Shown here: positions 1-11,444 of the stretch, piece by piece | How the letters are laid out: each line of letters starts with the position of its first letter | Position numbering within the stretch: the stretch's first letter is position 1 | NCBI GenBank assembly: GCA_007570785.1 | Contig: ML664152.1 | Coordinates: 6,477,685 to 6,541,684, forward strand | Length of the DNA stretch: 64,000 bases | Direction of reading: 5' to 3' | From: Antilocapra americana | Taxonomy: Eukaryota > Chordata > Mammalia > Artiodactyla > Antilocapridae | Program-made: the position numbers and the translations under genes | The notes under the pieces: model-generated | The model's input: only the letters and a program-made list of their open reading frames with translations | What the model was told of the DNA's origin: nothing | Database searches by the model: none

Positions 1-523
1 GAAGGGTAAAGCATGCAAAGCATTCAGCTCAGTGCCAACAAGTAAGAGCTTACCTAATGAATGCTAGTTATTCTTGCAGCAGTAAATGTCACAAGTAAAG
101 ATCCATTCATTTGGTCCTGCAAACTTTAACATCTTTGCAAGCTCATGGTAATAAATACAAATAGCTCTGCAGAGCTTGCATTCAAGCCATTCTTAGCCTT
201 AACTACTCTGACAAACCTTAGTTGGCCAACAACAAGAATAAGACTAGATGGCTCTGGGATAGAGAAACAGGCAATGTGGGAAAGAAAGTAGGGGAGAGGA
301 GGGGGCAGATGAGAGTGTTGGAAAGTCAGGGAGGTGAATGCCTAAGGCTAATTTCCCATTTTACAATTTTACCGGGAAATTTTACCAGTTCCTCCCCAGT
401 CTAGGAACTACCTACTATTTTTTAAATCTGGACAATTCCATGCTGTTGATAATGAAGATTATAAAATGATAACAAAAGACAATGTTTGTCAAGTGTTTAT
501 TACAAGACCACTTCAGTGCTAAG
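1..523. other. Unassigned intergenic DNA
   Basis: No repeat family, exon or RNA gene recognised. A 60-codon open frame at 222-404 has no recognisable motif. Confidence 0.4.
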
Positions 524-548
524 GGTGTGTGTGTGTGTGTGTGTGTAT
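524..548. repeat. GT dinucleotide microsatellite
   Basis: About eleven GT units followed by a short TA stretch. It abuts the tail of a minus-strand Bov-tA SINE, the usual origin of such repeats in ruminants. Confidence 0.9.
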
Positions 549-556
549 ATATGTGT

Positions 557-735
557 GTTTATGCTCAGTTGTACCTGACTCTTTGCAATTCCATGGACTG
601 TAACCTGCCAGGTTCCTCTGTCCATCGAATTTTCTAGACAAGAATACTGGAGTGGGTTCCCATTTCCTATTCCAAGTGATCTTCCTGGCCCAGAGATCAA
701 ACCCTAATCTCCTCAATTGGTAAGGAGATTATTTT
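557..735 (-). mobile_element. Bov-tA SINE, minus
   Basis: Reads as the reverse complement of the ruminant Bov-tA consensus: a CTCAGTTG.. start, the CCATGGACTG core and the GATCTTCC block. The tRNA head near 735 is diverged. Confidence 0.88.
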
Positions 736-745
736 CCAGTCCAGC

Positions 746-1414
746 CCCTGGGAATCTCCCAGTGCTAAGTGGCTCCATAATAAATATGAGGTTCCTTTCA
801 TTGGTATTAATGCTGATTGCATTCTTTTCAAATTACATTTATAATTGTCATCAGTTACAGCACAGCAGTGAATAGCATTGGGGGTTTTGCTTACCAGAAT
901 TCTGACACAACTCCTCTGGAGGGGAAATACCCAAATTGTGTGACTCTTGGTGGATGGCCCGGCTGGGGATGTCAGCCTAACTGCTGCGAGTGGGCATGTA
1001 ACCTCCACCCAGCCAACAAGAAGCTCCTGGCCTAGTCTCTGGAACCAGGAGAGTCACCTAAAAACACCAGGATGGTGGGGAAAATTGCTCACCGTGGCCA
1101 CCACACAAAGGCAGGTATCAGGGTGGTCTCTGCCCCCAAGGCATGTCAGCACTGGCATCTGGGGTCCAGGAGGGGCCACGGTGCCAGCAACAATGGCCAT
1201 CTTGGAGGACCTTTGGCTCTCTGAGTCAAATTCTTCAGCTTTTCTTTCAGTTCTAGGAGCTTCCTAGGGAAAATTCATTCACTGAGTAAATAGCCCTCAA
1301 GATTGGGAAGTGGATATGGTACAATGTGGGCCAACAATGCCTAGTGATGTTTGTTTCCCCCACCCAGTGGCTCCCTGACTATTTACATTTTATGTGAGCA
1401 TCTGTATTATTAAC
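746..1414. other. Unassigned intergenic DNA
   Basis: No recognisable repeat or gene. Open frames of 72-106 codons (817-1267) overlap each other in different frames and show no motif or splice context. Confidence 0.4.
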
Positions 1415-1530
1415 ATATATTGCTTCATTCAACAAAAATAACACAGAGAGCCTCCTCTGTGCTAGTTCTAGAAGATGGCATGTCTTTGAACAAAGAAATG
1501 AAGGCTGAGATTTATGTAAGTCTCCATCAG
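1415..1530 (-). repeat. L2-like old LINE fragment
   Basis: TTCATTCAACAAAAATAAC followed by a CTGTGCTAGTTCTAG block resembles the reverse of the L2 3' end. Diverged; the family is uncertain. Confidence 0.35.
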
Positions 1531-1886
1531 CAATTAAAGGATCTGCTGTATTTCATAGAGCCAGCTTTTGGTGAGACAAATTAGAAACTCATTCAAGGAC
1601 ACAGAGGACTAACTATAAGTGAGGCAGTTAAATCTCCATTCCATGTCTGTGATTCAAAAGTACTATTTTTTGAAACTTCATTATAATAATTGATTCGAGT
1701 GACAAAATAGATGAGTTTTGGCTGTATATTGAACCATCAGCAAGGGCCTTATGAAGAGAGAGGTGCAAATTCATTCAGTCCTTGGTCTCCGTGATCATGA
1801 AAACATTCAGCTACTGTAGAGAACAGTGCCAGCCAGAGAAGAGCAAGAATTTCAGGTTCTCATTTAAGGAAATGTATACTTGCTAT

Positions 1887-2090
1887 GGGCTTCCCTGCTG
1901 GCTCAGTCGTAAAAGATCCACCTGCAAATGCAGGAGCCACAGGTTTGATCCCTGGGTTGGGAGGATCCCCTGGAGAAGGAAACGGCAACCCATTCCAATA
2001 TTCCTGCCTGGGAAATCCCATGGACAGAGGAGACTGGTGGGTTACAGTCCATGGGGTCACAAACAGTCGAGCAGGACTTAGCAACTAAAA
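1887..2090 (+). mobile_element. Bov-tA SINE, plus
   Basis: Starts GGGCTTCCCTG and carries the tRNA-derived head, the GATCCCTGGGTTGGG box B-like segment, the CCCATGGACAGAGGA core and an ACTTAGCAACTAAAA tail. It is nearly full length. Confidence 0.93.
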
Positions 2091-2094
2091 CACA

Positions 2095-2680
2095 GCATAC
2101 TATATCCCATAGCCTGATTCAGTCATGAGGTGTGAGGAAAAACTGGAAGGTGTGAGGAAGAATGTAACACGCCAGCAGTCAGTCTGCTGTCCTAGAAACA
2201 CAGCTGTTAACATGGTGATGGGCTGACTTTGGCGTTCTCCCTCCCGAGGACATTTCTTGTCAGGAGGCAGGACCTTTCTTGGGTCAGGAGGCAGCTTAGA
2301 CATCACAGGATCACTCCCTATAGGATCCCTTTCTGCTGGGATGATGCAGCAGAAACAGGCCATCAACCCTCAGCTTTTGAGTTTAATACTCTTTGCAACT
2401 CACTGGAGAAAGCATGGCTGACAATAAAAGCCATTTGAGTCCCAGAAGCTACATTCCTGAAGGATCCAGGGATATGCATTGTATACCATAAACAACAGAT
2501 TTGAAAAAAATATAGAATAACATGAGAGCCAATTTTTGCTCCCCCATAGGAGAATGTTTAATCATCCACAGGCTGGGATGAAAGAGAACAGAAGAGGATG
2601 CCACATAGGGCTCAGTGGGTATCCTGAGAAAAAGATCCAGGCTCATCTGTCCTCTGGATTCAAGTCAAACAGGGAGGGGT
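2095..2680. other. Unassigned intergenic DNA
   Basis: No family assigned. A purine-rich start and the AATAAAAG at about 2420 could belong to an LTR, but no TG..CA boundary is visible. Confidence 0.35.
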
Positions 2681-2689
2681 GTGACAGTT

Positions 2690-3185
2690 AACATTACATG
2701 TCAACTTGGCTATGTCAGTGTGTCTAGTCAGGTGATCAAACACCAACCTAGACGATGCTCTGAAGGCATTTTGTAGCTATAAACAGATTCAAATTAGTAG
2801 ACTTCTAGTAAAGCAGATTATCCTCCATAATGTGGGTGGGTCTTGTCCAATCAGTTGAAGACCTTAAGAACAAAGACTGAGCTTTGCCAGAGAGGAAGAA
2901 ATTCAGCTGGCGACTGAAGCATAGAATTCCTGCCCAAGATTCCAGCCTGCTGCCTTGTACAGCTTGAACTTAAGACTGAGACATCACTAGTCAGCAGAAT
3001 TTCTAGCCTATTGGTCTGACCTATAGATTTCACACTTACGGGTCCTCACAATGAAACAATTCCTTGGAATAAATCTCTCTCACTCTCCCCTCTCTCAATA
3101 GAAAGACAGATAGATGAGAGGAAAGAGAGGGAAAAAAAGGAGACCTTATTCATTCTATTTCTTTGAAAAACCCTGGCTAATATAA
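2690..3185 (+). mobile_element. Old mammalian LTR-like repeat, plus copy
   Basis: Contains ACATGTCAACTTGGC near the start, the block AATGTGGGTGGGTCTTGTCC, AATAAATCTCTCTC near the end and a terminal CCCTGGCTAATATA. This matches an old LTR-like mammalian repeat; I cannot name the subfamily with certainty. A second copy lies inverted at 3377. Confidence 0.6.
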
Positions 3186-3376
3186 GGGCAGGGGTGACAG
3201 ATGCCCCTTTCCCACCTGGAAGTTTGGGGACTCAAGAGCAGAGGCAGTCTGTGCCTTACTTCTTAGCTGTGGACCAATATCTGCAGCTTTCCACCCACCC
3301 CATGGGGTGTGATGCAAAGAATTGACAGCTGGGGCAGCCCGACAATGTTCTTCACAAGCAAGAGTGTCTCTTCTGT

Positions 3377-3915
3377 AATAGTCAGAGTTCTCTTGAGAAA
3401 CAGCATCAGTAGACCAATAGGAAGGGGAAGGGTGAGAGAGAGAGAAGACTGAAATTATAAGATTTGGTTCATGTGGTTATGGAGGTAAAATTTCCATCAT
3501 CTGATGTCTGTCAGGAAATCTGATGGTGTAATTCAGTCTCAGGTTAAACAGTTCAGGAAGGAGACCACTGGTGTAAGTCCTAGGATCCAGAGGCCATTGG
3601 TGTAAGTCCTGGTATCCAAAGTCCTGGTATCCAAACACATCAGCCAGAGAAAGGGGGGAGCTGATGTCATGGGCAGAAGATAGTTGTCTCTGCTCAAGAA
3701 GAGAGAGAACTTGCCCTACCTCCACCTTTTGTTCTATCTGAGCCCTCAATGGAAAGGAAGAGGCCCACCCACACTGGGGAGATGGATGAGTCTTCTGATT
3801 CAAATTCTAATTCTTTCCAGAAACACCCTCACAAACACACCCAGAAATAACGTTTCAGCTGTCTGGGCATCCCTGAGCCCCGTCAATCAGCACATAAAAT
3901 TAACTATTGCATTCT
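3377..3915 (-). mobile_element. Same LTR-like repeat, inverted copy
   Basis: Begins with the reverse of the family end (GTCAGAGTTCTCTTGAGAAAC) and finishes CACATAAAATTAACTATTG, the reverse of the family start. It includes the diagnostic CACACCCAGAAATAACG block. It is longer inside than the plus copy. Confidence 0.6.
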
Positions 3916-4660
3916 TCTTGCTAGAATCGCTCAGTAGATGCTGAAGGGAAGGTCAATGACACCTGCCAGGTAGAAAGATCTGGGTAGACCAGTGACTTTT
4001 CATGAAATGAGAGTGTGAATATCTCAAGAGCTCACAAGAACAGACAATGGCATCCAAGGACAAGACTCTTCCTCCTGCTGAGACTGTAGTACTTTCTAAA
4101 CTCATAGTCCTTGAGTGAACTCACCTTTCTGTGGGGAAGAGGAGGAACCCCTGAATTGCCAGAGGAAGCCCTAAACTGGCTGTGCTTGCATTTAATGAAT
4201 CAGGACTCATTCATTTCCACCATTTAGTGGGAGCTTAGGGTAAACACATGAAATAAGTTTGCATTTTGGATGCCTGAGTTTGAGGACTGAGACATGATTT
4301 CTGCAGAAGCTTGATTACTAACACAGAAAATTATACATCTTCACTCAGGAAAATTAGAAAATATTCTTTGTAATAAGTCATGGTGTTTTTTAGCCTAGAG
4401 TCAAAATATTCATGGACGGCACTCAAGTCCAATAACAATAGGGATATATTCTATTGTGTGTTTTCACTTTGATGCTAACTCTTAAAAGCATTAAACATAA
4501 GCTGAGATTTTAGATATTCAGATTTGGCTCTTGATCTGTAATATTATTAGACCAGGCTGCAATCAGATAAGGCAGGAGGTTTCTGAAGAAAGAGAACCAA
4601 GTGTGGCTTTCTTGACATTAGAGAAGTCATTTCTGGTCTAAGCTATTTTTTGATCTAAGC
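3916..4660. other. Unassigned intergenic DNA
   Basis: AT-rich, with no recognised repeat, exon or RNA gene. Confidence 0.4.
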
Positions 4661-4669
4661 CTGGTCACA

Positions 4670-5120
4670 GTGCTTGCCCTTGAACAAGTCTCAGTAATTC
4701 ATGATCTTAAGGGAACAACAAAATGCAGGAACAAACAACTATTACAAGGCAAGCAAAGTAACAATAGCAAAGATAATATATCAGTTGTAAAGACTCCCAG
4801 TTCTGTTTTGATGGTAAAGATTAGCTTGGAGCTCAACCACAACACCAAGTGGAAACAAAATGATGATTGCGTTGACCTCGTCTGACTCTCCTAACTTCAG
4901 TCAACTAAGGCTTGGACTGCTAAAGCCCCCTCATGAGTATGCAGATACCCTGAGCTTTAAACTTCCTCAGTTTTGCTGTTCTGGGAGACTGGCTTTGGGG
5001 AAGATTACCCCTTGTTCTCCTTATTTGTTCCAAGTAATAAATCCTTCCTTCTCTCACCTTTGGCTTGGTTGTCTCTTTGGCTTGACCCTCCTGAGAAAGG
5101 AACCAGTTTTCAGGTGTTAA
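4670..5120 (+). mobile_element. LTR-like segment with polyadenylation signal
   Basis: The right half has the layout of an endogenous retrovirus R-U5: AGTAATAAATCCTTCC, then CTCTCACCTTTGGCTTGG, ending in GAAAGGAACCAGTTTTCAGG. The left boundary is not clear and no internal retroviral genes are adjacent. Confidence 0.5.
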
Positions 5121-5259
5121 CTACAAACTGACACTTGCCAAGAGCATTGCCAATGACTGAACAACAAAGGCATTTGCCATCTGCCTCTGTGGAGATTGAA
5201 CCCTGTGGCGCTGCATCTGTTGACCTTCTACACCTCTTCAGGTACTGCAGGGTGGAAAT

Positions 5260-5270
5260 AGGTACTCTGT
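5260..5270. repeat. Left target-site duplication of BovB insertion
   Basis: AGGTACTCTGT here pairs with AGGCACTCTGT at 9542-9552 (10 of 11 identical). They lie exactly at the outer edges of the two-part BovB element, showing that it arrived as a single insertion. Confidence 0.7.
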
Positions 5271-7620
5271 AAGGCCTCCTTAGACAGCCATTAGCCTTTT
5301 TGCATTTCTTTTTCTTGGGGATGGTTTTGTTCAGCACCTCTTGTACAATGTCATGAACCTCCATTTACAATTCTTCAGGCACTCTGGTTATCATATGTAA
5401 TTCCTTGAATCTCTTTGCCACTTCCACTGTATAATCATAAGGGATTTGATTTAGGTCATACCTGAAAGGTCTAGTGGTTTTCCCTACTTTCTTCAACTCA
5501 AGTCTGAATTTACCAATAAGGAGTTCATGATCTGAGCCACAGTCAGCTCCCAGTCTTGTTTTTGCTGACTGTATAAACTTTTTTTCCATCTTTGGCTGCA
5601 GAGAATATAATCAATCTGATTTCAGTATTGACCATCTGGTGATGTCCATGTGTAGAGTTGTCTCTTGTGTTGTTGGAAAAGGGTGTTTGCTATGACCAGT
5701 GCATTCTCTTGGCAAAACTGTTAGCCTTTGCCCTGCTTCATTTTGTACTCCAAGACCAAATTTGCCTGTTACTTCAGGTATCTCTTGACTTCCTATTTTT
5801 GCATTCCAGTCCTCTATGAAGAAAAGGACATCTTTTTTGGGTGTTGGTTCTAGAAAGTCTTGTAGCTCTTCATAGAACCTTTCAGCTTCTTCTGCATTAG
5901 TGGTTGGGGCATAGACTTGGATTACTGTGATATTGAATGGTTTGCCTTGGAAACAAACAGAGATCATTCTGTCATTTTTTAGATTGCATCCAAGTACTGC
6001 ATTTTGGACTGTTTTGTTGACTATGAGGGCTACTCCAATTCTTCTAAAGTATTCTTGCCTACAGTAGTAGATATAATGGTCATCTGAACTAATTTCACCC
6101 TTTCCAGTCCATTTTAGTTCACTGATTTCTAAAACATCGATGTTCATTCTTGCCATTTCCTGTTGACCACTTCCAATTTAACTTGCTTCATGGACCTAAC
6201 ATTCCAGGTTCCTATGCAATATTGTCCTTTACAGCATCAGTCTTTACTTCCATCATCAGTCACATCCAGAGCTTGGCATTGTTTTTGCTTTGGCTCCATC
6301 TCTTCATTCTTTCTGGAGTTATTTCCCTACTCTTCCCCATAGCATATTGGGCACCTACTGACCTAGGGAGTTCATCATTAAGTGTCATATCTTTTTGCAT
6401 TTTCATACTGTTCATGGGCCTCTCAAGGAAAGAATACTGAAGTGGTTTGCCATCTCTTCTTCAGTGGACCACATTCTGTCAGCCCTCTCCACCATGACCC
6501 ATCCATCTTGGGTGGCCCTACATGGCATGGCTCATAGTTTCATTGAGTTAGACAAGGCTGTGGTCCATGTGATCAGTTTGGTTAGTTTCTGTGATTGTGG
6601 TTTTCATTCAGTCTGCCCTCTGATGGAGAAGGATAAGAGACTTGTGGAAGCTTCCTCAGGGAAGGGACTGGCTGTGGGGGAATCTGGGTCTTGTTCTGAT
6701 GGGTAGGGCTATGCTGAGTAAATCTTTAATTCAGTTTTATGTTGATGGGTGGAGCTGTGTTCCCTCCCTGTTGTTTGGCCTGAAACCAAACTATGGTGGG
6801 GGTAATGGCAGTAACTACCTTCAAAAGAACTTATGCCAGCATTGTTATATTCAGTGCCCCTGACCTGCAGCAGGCCACTGTAGGCCCACACCTCCACCAG
6901 AGACTCCTGGACACTCACAGGCAAGTCTGGATCAATCTCTTGTAGGATCACTGCTCCTTTCTCCTGGGTCCTGGTACCCAAAATGTTTTGTCTGTGCCCT
7001 CCAAGAGTCTGTTTCCCCAGTCCTATGGAAGTTCTGTAATCAAACCCCACTGACCTCTAAAGTCAAATTCTCTGATGGTACTTAGTCCCTTTGCCAGATC
7101 CAGGTTGGGAAATCTGTTGTGGGTCCTAGAATTCTCGTAACAGCGTGAGAATTTCTTTGGTATAATTGTTCTCCAGTTTGTGAGTTTTCTGCTCAGGAGC
7201 TCAATGGTGGGGCTAGTGATGACCTCCTCCAAGAGAACTTACACTATACATCATGCTTCCCAGGTCTGCTGCAGCCAAAGCTCCTGTCCTTGTGGCAGGT
7301 CACCACTGGTCTGAGCAGAAGACACTCAGACACTCAAAGGCAGGTCTGGCTTAGTCTCTGTGGGGTTTCTGGGTCCTGGTCCACACAAGGTTTTGTCTGA
7401 GGCCTCTGAGCGTATCTAGAGGGTATGGAGTTTAATTTGAAATGCAATTTTACCCCTTGAACCATCTTGTTGGGGCTTCTTCTTTGCCCTTGGATGTGGG
7501 GTTTCTTTTTTTGGTGGGATCCAACATTCTCCTGTCAATGGCTGTTCAGCAGCAGGTTGCAATTTTGGAGTTCTCGCAGGAAGAGAGATGAGTGCATGTC
7601 CTTCTACTCAACCATTTTAG
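5271..7620 (-). mobile_element. BovB (RTE) LINE, inverted 5' segment
   Basis: Minus-strand BovB running from its 5' noncoding region (7620 to about 6180) through the endonuclease part of ORF2, and stopping after the KKKKCKKA coding stretch at about 5271. The 3' half continues at 7630 on the opposite strand, starting from the same codons. It is therefore one element with a 5' inversion, not two insertions. Confidence 0.88.
5365..6174 (-). pseudogene. BovB ORF2 endonuclease domain remnant
   Basis: This is the AP-endonuclease-like domain that nicks target DNA during BovB retrotransposition. Visible motifs in order are ISELKWTG (with the metal-binding Glu), IQVYAPT, a DWNAK block preceded by Glu instead of the family's usual Gly, and GSDHELL with the catalytic Ser-Asp-His. 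The reading breaks between about 5590 and 5611, where frames change, and the rest of ORF2 is on the other strand. No complete protein can be made. The many changes from the family consensus suggest an old, inactive copy. Its neighbour across the inversion junction holds the matching reverse transcriptase remnant. Confidence 0.85.
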
Positions 7621-7629
7621 TCAATGTAC

Positions 7630-9541
7630 AAATGCAAAAAGGCAAAATGGTTGTCTGAGGAGGCCTTACAAATAGCTAAGAAAAGAAGAGAAGCAAAAGG
7701 TAAAGGAGAAAAGGAAAGATATATCCATCTGAATGCAGAGTTCCAAAGAATACCAAAGAGAGAAGAAAGACTTCCAAAATGATCAATACAAAGAAACAGA
7801 GGAAAAAAATAGAATGAGAAAAACTAGAGAGCTTTTCAAGAAAACTACAGATACCAAAGGAACATTTCATACAAAGATGGACATAATAAAGGATAGAAAT
7901 GGTATGGACCCAACAGAAGCAGAAGATACTAAGAAGAGGTGGCAAGAATACACAGAAGAATTATACAAAAAATACCTTTATGACCCAGATAACCACATTG
8001 GTGTGATCACTCACCTAGAGCCAGATACCTTAGAGTGCAAAGTCAAGCAGGCCTTAGGAAACATCACTACAAACAAAGCTAGTGGAGGTGATGGAATTTC
8101 AGCTGAGCTATTTCAAATCTTAAAAGATAATGCCCTTAAAGTGCTGCACTCAATATGCTGGCAAATTTGGAAAACTCAGCAGTGGCCCCAGGACTGGAAA
8201 AATTCAGTTTTCATTCCAACCCCAAATAAAGGCAATGCCAAAGAATGTTCAGACTACCACACAATTGCACTCATCTCACATGCTAGCAAAGTAATGCTCA
8301 AAATTCACCAAACCAGGCTTCAGCAGTACATGAACCATGAACTTCCAGATGTTCAAGCTGGATTTAGAAAAGCCAGAAGAACCAGAGATTAAATTGCCAA
8401 CATCTGATGGACCATCAGAAAAGCAAGAGAGTTCCAGAAAAACATCTACTTCTAATGTAAGGCCTTCCTCACACCAAGGCTTTGACCATGTAGATCACAA
8501 CAAAATGTGGAAAATTCTTCAAGAGATGGGAATACCTGACCACCTGACCTGTCTCCTAAGAAATCTGTATGCAGGTCAAGAAGCAACAGTTAGAACTGAA
8601 CATGGAACAACAGACTGGTTTCAAGTCAGGAAAGGAGTAGGTCAAGGCTGTATATTGTCACTGTATTTAACTTATGTGCAGAGTACATCATGAGAAATGC
8701 TGGGCTGGATGAAGCACAAGCTGGAATCAAGATTTCCAGGAGAAATATCAATAACCTAAGATATACAGATGATGACACCACACTTATGGCAGAAAGTGAA
8801 AAGGAACTAAAGAGCCTCTTGATGAAAGGGAAAGAAGACAGTGAAAAAACAGCCTTAAAACTCAACATTCAAAAAATGAAGATCATGACATACGGTCTCA
8901 TCACTTCATGGCAAATAGATGGGGAAACAATGGAAATAGTAAGAGACTATTGGCTTGGGCTCCAAAATTACTGCAGATGGTGACTGCAGCCATGAAATTA
9001 AAAGATGCTTACTCCTTGGAAGAAAAGTTATGACCAACCTAGACAGCATACTGAAAAGTAGAGACAGTACTTCACCACCAAAGTCAGTATAGTCAAAGCT
9101 GTGGTTTTTCCAGTGATCATGTACAGATGTGAGAGTTGGACTATAAAGAAAGTTGAGCACTAACGAATTGATGCCTTTGAACTGTGGTGTTGGAAAAGAC
9201 TCTTGAGAGTCCCTTGGACTGCAAGGAGATCAAACCAGTCAATCCTAAAGGAAATGAGCCCTGAATATTCATTGGAAGGACTAATGCTGAAGATGAAGCT
9301 CTAATATTTTGGCCACCTGATGTGAGGAGCTGACTCATTAGAAAAGACCCTGAAGCTGGGAAAGATTGAAGACAGGAAGAGAAGGAGATGACAGAGGATG
9401 AGATAGTTGAATGGCATCACCAGCTCAATGAACATGAGTTTCAGCAAGCTCTGGGAGATGGTCAAGGACAGGGAAGCCTGAAATGCTTCAGTCCATGAGA
9501 TCACAAAGAGGTGGACATGACTGAACAACTGAACTGAACTG
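7630..9541 (+). mobile_element. BovB LINE, 3' segment in direct orientation
   Basis: Begins AAATGCAAAAAGGCAAAATG, which overlaps by about 40 bases the sequence where the inverted half stops. It runs through the reverse transcriptase and C-terminal part to the typical BovB 3' end CTGAACTGAACTGA. The right target-site duplication follows at once at 9542. Confidence 0.92.
7655..8990 (+). pseudogene. BovB reverse transcriptase remnant
   Basis: Three consecutive frames (7733-8392, 8337-8693, 8690-8983) together cover the RTE-type reverse transcriptase. Recognisable pieces are NKASGGDGISAE, WPQDWKNSVFIP, ALISHASKVMLKI, DVQAGFRKARRTRD, DHVDHNKMWKIL (around motif A) and QGCILS. The catalytic box, normally YADD in this family, reads YTDDDT here: the Ala is replaced and one Asp codon is extra. 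A stop at about 8390 and frameshifts near 8340-8400 and 8690 break the protein. It is nonfunctional. Its upstream endonuclease part lies inverted at 5365-6174. Confidence 0.88.
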
Positions 9542-9552
9542 AGGCACTCTGT
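9542..9552. repeat. Right target-site duplication of BovB insertion
   Basis: AGGCACTCTGT, matching 5260-5270 with one mismatch. Confidence 0.7.
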
Positions 9553-9905
9553 GCTCCAGGGAATCTGGTGGAACAAGCCTTTAGACAGTTGGATGTTTTT
9601 AGGAACAGATTTTATGCTCCCAATCCTTGCATCTTCTCATATCTAGAAAAGCACTAAATCCCTTCATTGTAACATCTGATCCTAGTGAATAGCAGAAAAT
9701 CTTTTGTAAAATGAGTGCTTAATGGTATTGTAGTCCACCTTCATGAAAACCTTATATTTTTTACCTTCTCTCCACTTCCTCTTTAGAGCAGTCTCTCAGA
9801 GCTATCTGACATGCTGCCTCCCAGGATGCAGTCCTCATTTTGCCCCAAATAAAACTTAACTCACAACTCTCAAGTTGTGCATCTCTTCTAGTCAATACAG
9901 GTAAC
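9553..9905 (+). mobile_element. Ruminant endogenous retrovirus LTR, 3' part
   Basis: Resembles a ruminant ERV LTR: AAAAGCACTAAATCC, TCTCAGAGCTATCTGACATG, then CCCCAAATAAAACTTAACTC (polyadenylation signal) and a U5-like CACAACTCTCAAGTTGTGC. The left edge meets the BovB insertion. No internal genes are adjacent. Confidence 0.6.
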
Positions 9906-10150
9906 CACAGGAAAGTCCAACTGACAGCATTTCACTTTTGTGTTTCTCTCTGGGATCCATACAAAGGCTTTCTCTCTTTCAAAGGTGTCTAAACAATACT
10001 TGAGTTTGAAACAGTCTTGTAAAGGAAAGGGTGGAAGAATTGGGTGAGAAGTCTTGTTCTCAAGTCCCAGGTCCTTGATTCTCTTCCCTGACCAGTTTCC
10101 TCATCTCTAGTGATGGTTTCAAATACTAAATCAATTAAAACACAAAATGT

Positions 10151-10381
10151 TATTGTTGCTCATTCCCTCAGTCATGTCCAGGTCTTTGTGACCCCATATA
10201 CTGCAGCACGCCAGGCTTCCCTGTCTTTCACTGTCTCCTGGAGTTTTCTGAAACTCATGTCCATTGAGTCAGTGATGCCATCCAACCATCTTATCCTCTG
10301 TTGCCCCCTTCTCCTCCTGCCCTCAATCTTTCCCATCAGCAGGGCATTTTCCAATGAGTTGGCTCTTTGTATCAAGTGGCC
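10151..10381 (-). mobile_element. BovB 3' fragment, minus
   Basis: Reverse of the last ~230 bases of BovB, from the tail side (GTTGCTCATTCCCTCAG) to TCAAGTGGCC. It is 5'-truncated. Confidence 0.85.
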
Positions 10382-10642
10382 AACTGTAAATTATAAGGCC
10401 CTGTAGAATTGCAATGTTCATTGAATTAATAATTCAATCCCAGCACAGTAGAATTAAATGTTACAGGAGTTTTCATTTCAATTAGCTGTGTGTATGAGTG
10501 TGTAAGGGAGTGTAGTTTGAAAAGGAAAAATAGAACTAAATGTCTAACATTAAAACTATAACCGTGGATGCCCTTTCATTTCTTATTTCAGAACAAACAA
10601 ATGCCTATTTTGTCTATTGAGTACATGGTAGTTTGTATGAAT

Positions 10643-11444
10643 TGGTACTGGTATTGAAATTGTGTAGGACCCTGTGGGGCTCCTGGGCACAGAAACCTTT
10701 CAAACAGTTGCTAATCAGGGAATCAACCCTGAATATTCATTGGAAAGACTGATCCTGAAGCTGAAGCTCCAGGGCTTTGGCCACCTGATGCAAAGAGCCA
10801 ACTCATTGAAAAAGACCCTGATGCTGGGAAAGATTGAAGGCAGGAGGAGAAGGATATAAAGAGGATGAGATGGTTGGGTGGTACTACCAATTCAATGAAC
10901 ATGAGTTTGAGCAAACACTAGGAGACTGCGAAGGACAGGGAAGACTGGCATGCTGCTGTCCATTGGGTCACAAAGAGTCAGACAGGACTGGTTAACAACA
11001 GGGGGCCTGAACAACAACAATCAGGGGAGGGAGGGGATGCAGAGACAAGAGACAAACGACCAAGAAACAATAGTGCAACATTGGGACAGGATCCTGGTTC
11101 TGCCTCAAGGGATATGCATACCAACATCTCTGAGCTCTTTCCAGAACTAAAACCCTCAAGAAATGGAAATTGTCAGCATTCTTCATTTCAGAGCTCATCA
11201 TGAGGCATCTGAGGCCAGATTAAAGGAGCGTCCTGCATACCCTGATGCTTATCAGCAACCCCACTCTTAAACCATTGCTGTAAAACTCCTCACCAAATCC
11301 TCCTGAGTAGAGGGGACAGTTTTTCCAGGGCATGAGTCCACTATGTCCCCCTTTGCCTGGCAAAGCAATAAGTTTATTCTTTTCTACTTTACCCAAAACT
11401 CCATCTCTGAGATTTGATTTAGCACTGGTGCACAGAGGCCAAGT
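10643..11444 (+). mobile_element. Ruminant ERV LTR split by BovB
   Basis: Left piece 10643-10720 (GACCCTGTGGGGCTCCTGGG) and right piece 11019-11444. The right piece has GGATGCAGAGACAAGAG, CTCTTTCCAGAACTAAAA, a degraded polyadenylation region GCAATAAGTTTATTC and a U5-like end with GCACTGGTGCACAGAGGCC. A second copy of the same family starts at 11978. The outer limits are approximate. Confidence 0.65.
10721..11018 (+). mobile_element. BovB 3' fragment inside LTR
   Basis: Starts AATCAACCCTGAATATTCATT and ends with an AACAAC tail. The octamer AATCAGGG at 10713-10720 is repeated at 11019-11026, which supports a target-site duplication within the host LTR. Confidence 0.8.

Noticed and set aside
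4670..5120. ORFs at 4670-4885 and 4860-5120 as small genes
   Set aside because: They fall in an LTR-like segment with a polyadenylation signal, in overlapping frames without motifs.
5611..6156. 181-codon ORF with endonuclease similarity as a host gene
   Set aside because: It is the BovB LINE endonuclease, disrupted on both sides.
7733..8392. 219-codon ORF with reverse transcriptase similarity as a host gene or virus
   Set aside because: BovB RTE-type ORF2 fragment with downstream frameshifts; not a virus and not a host gene.
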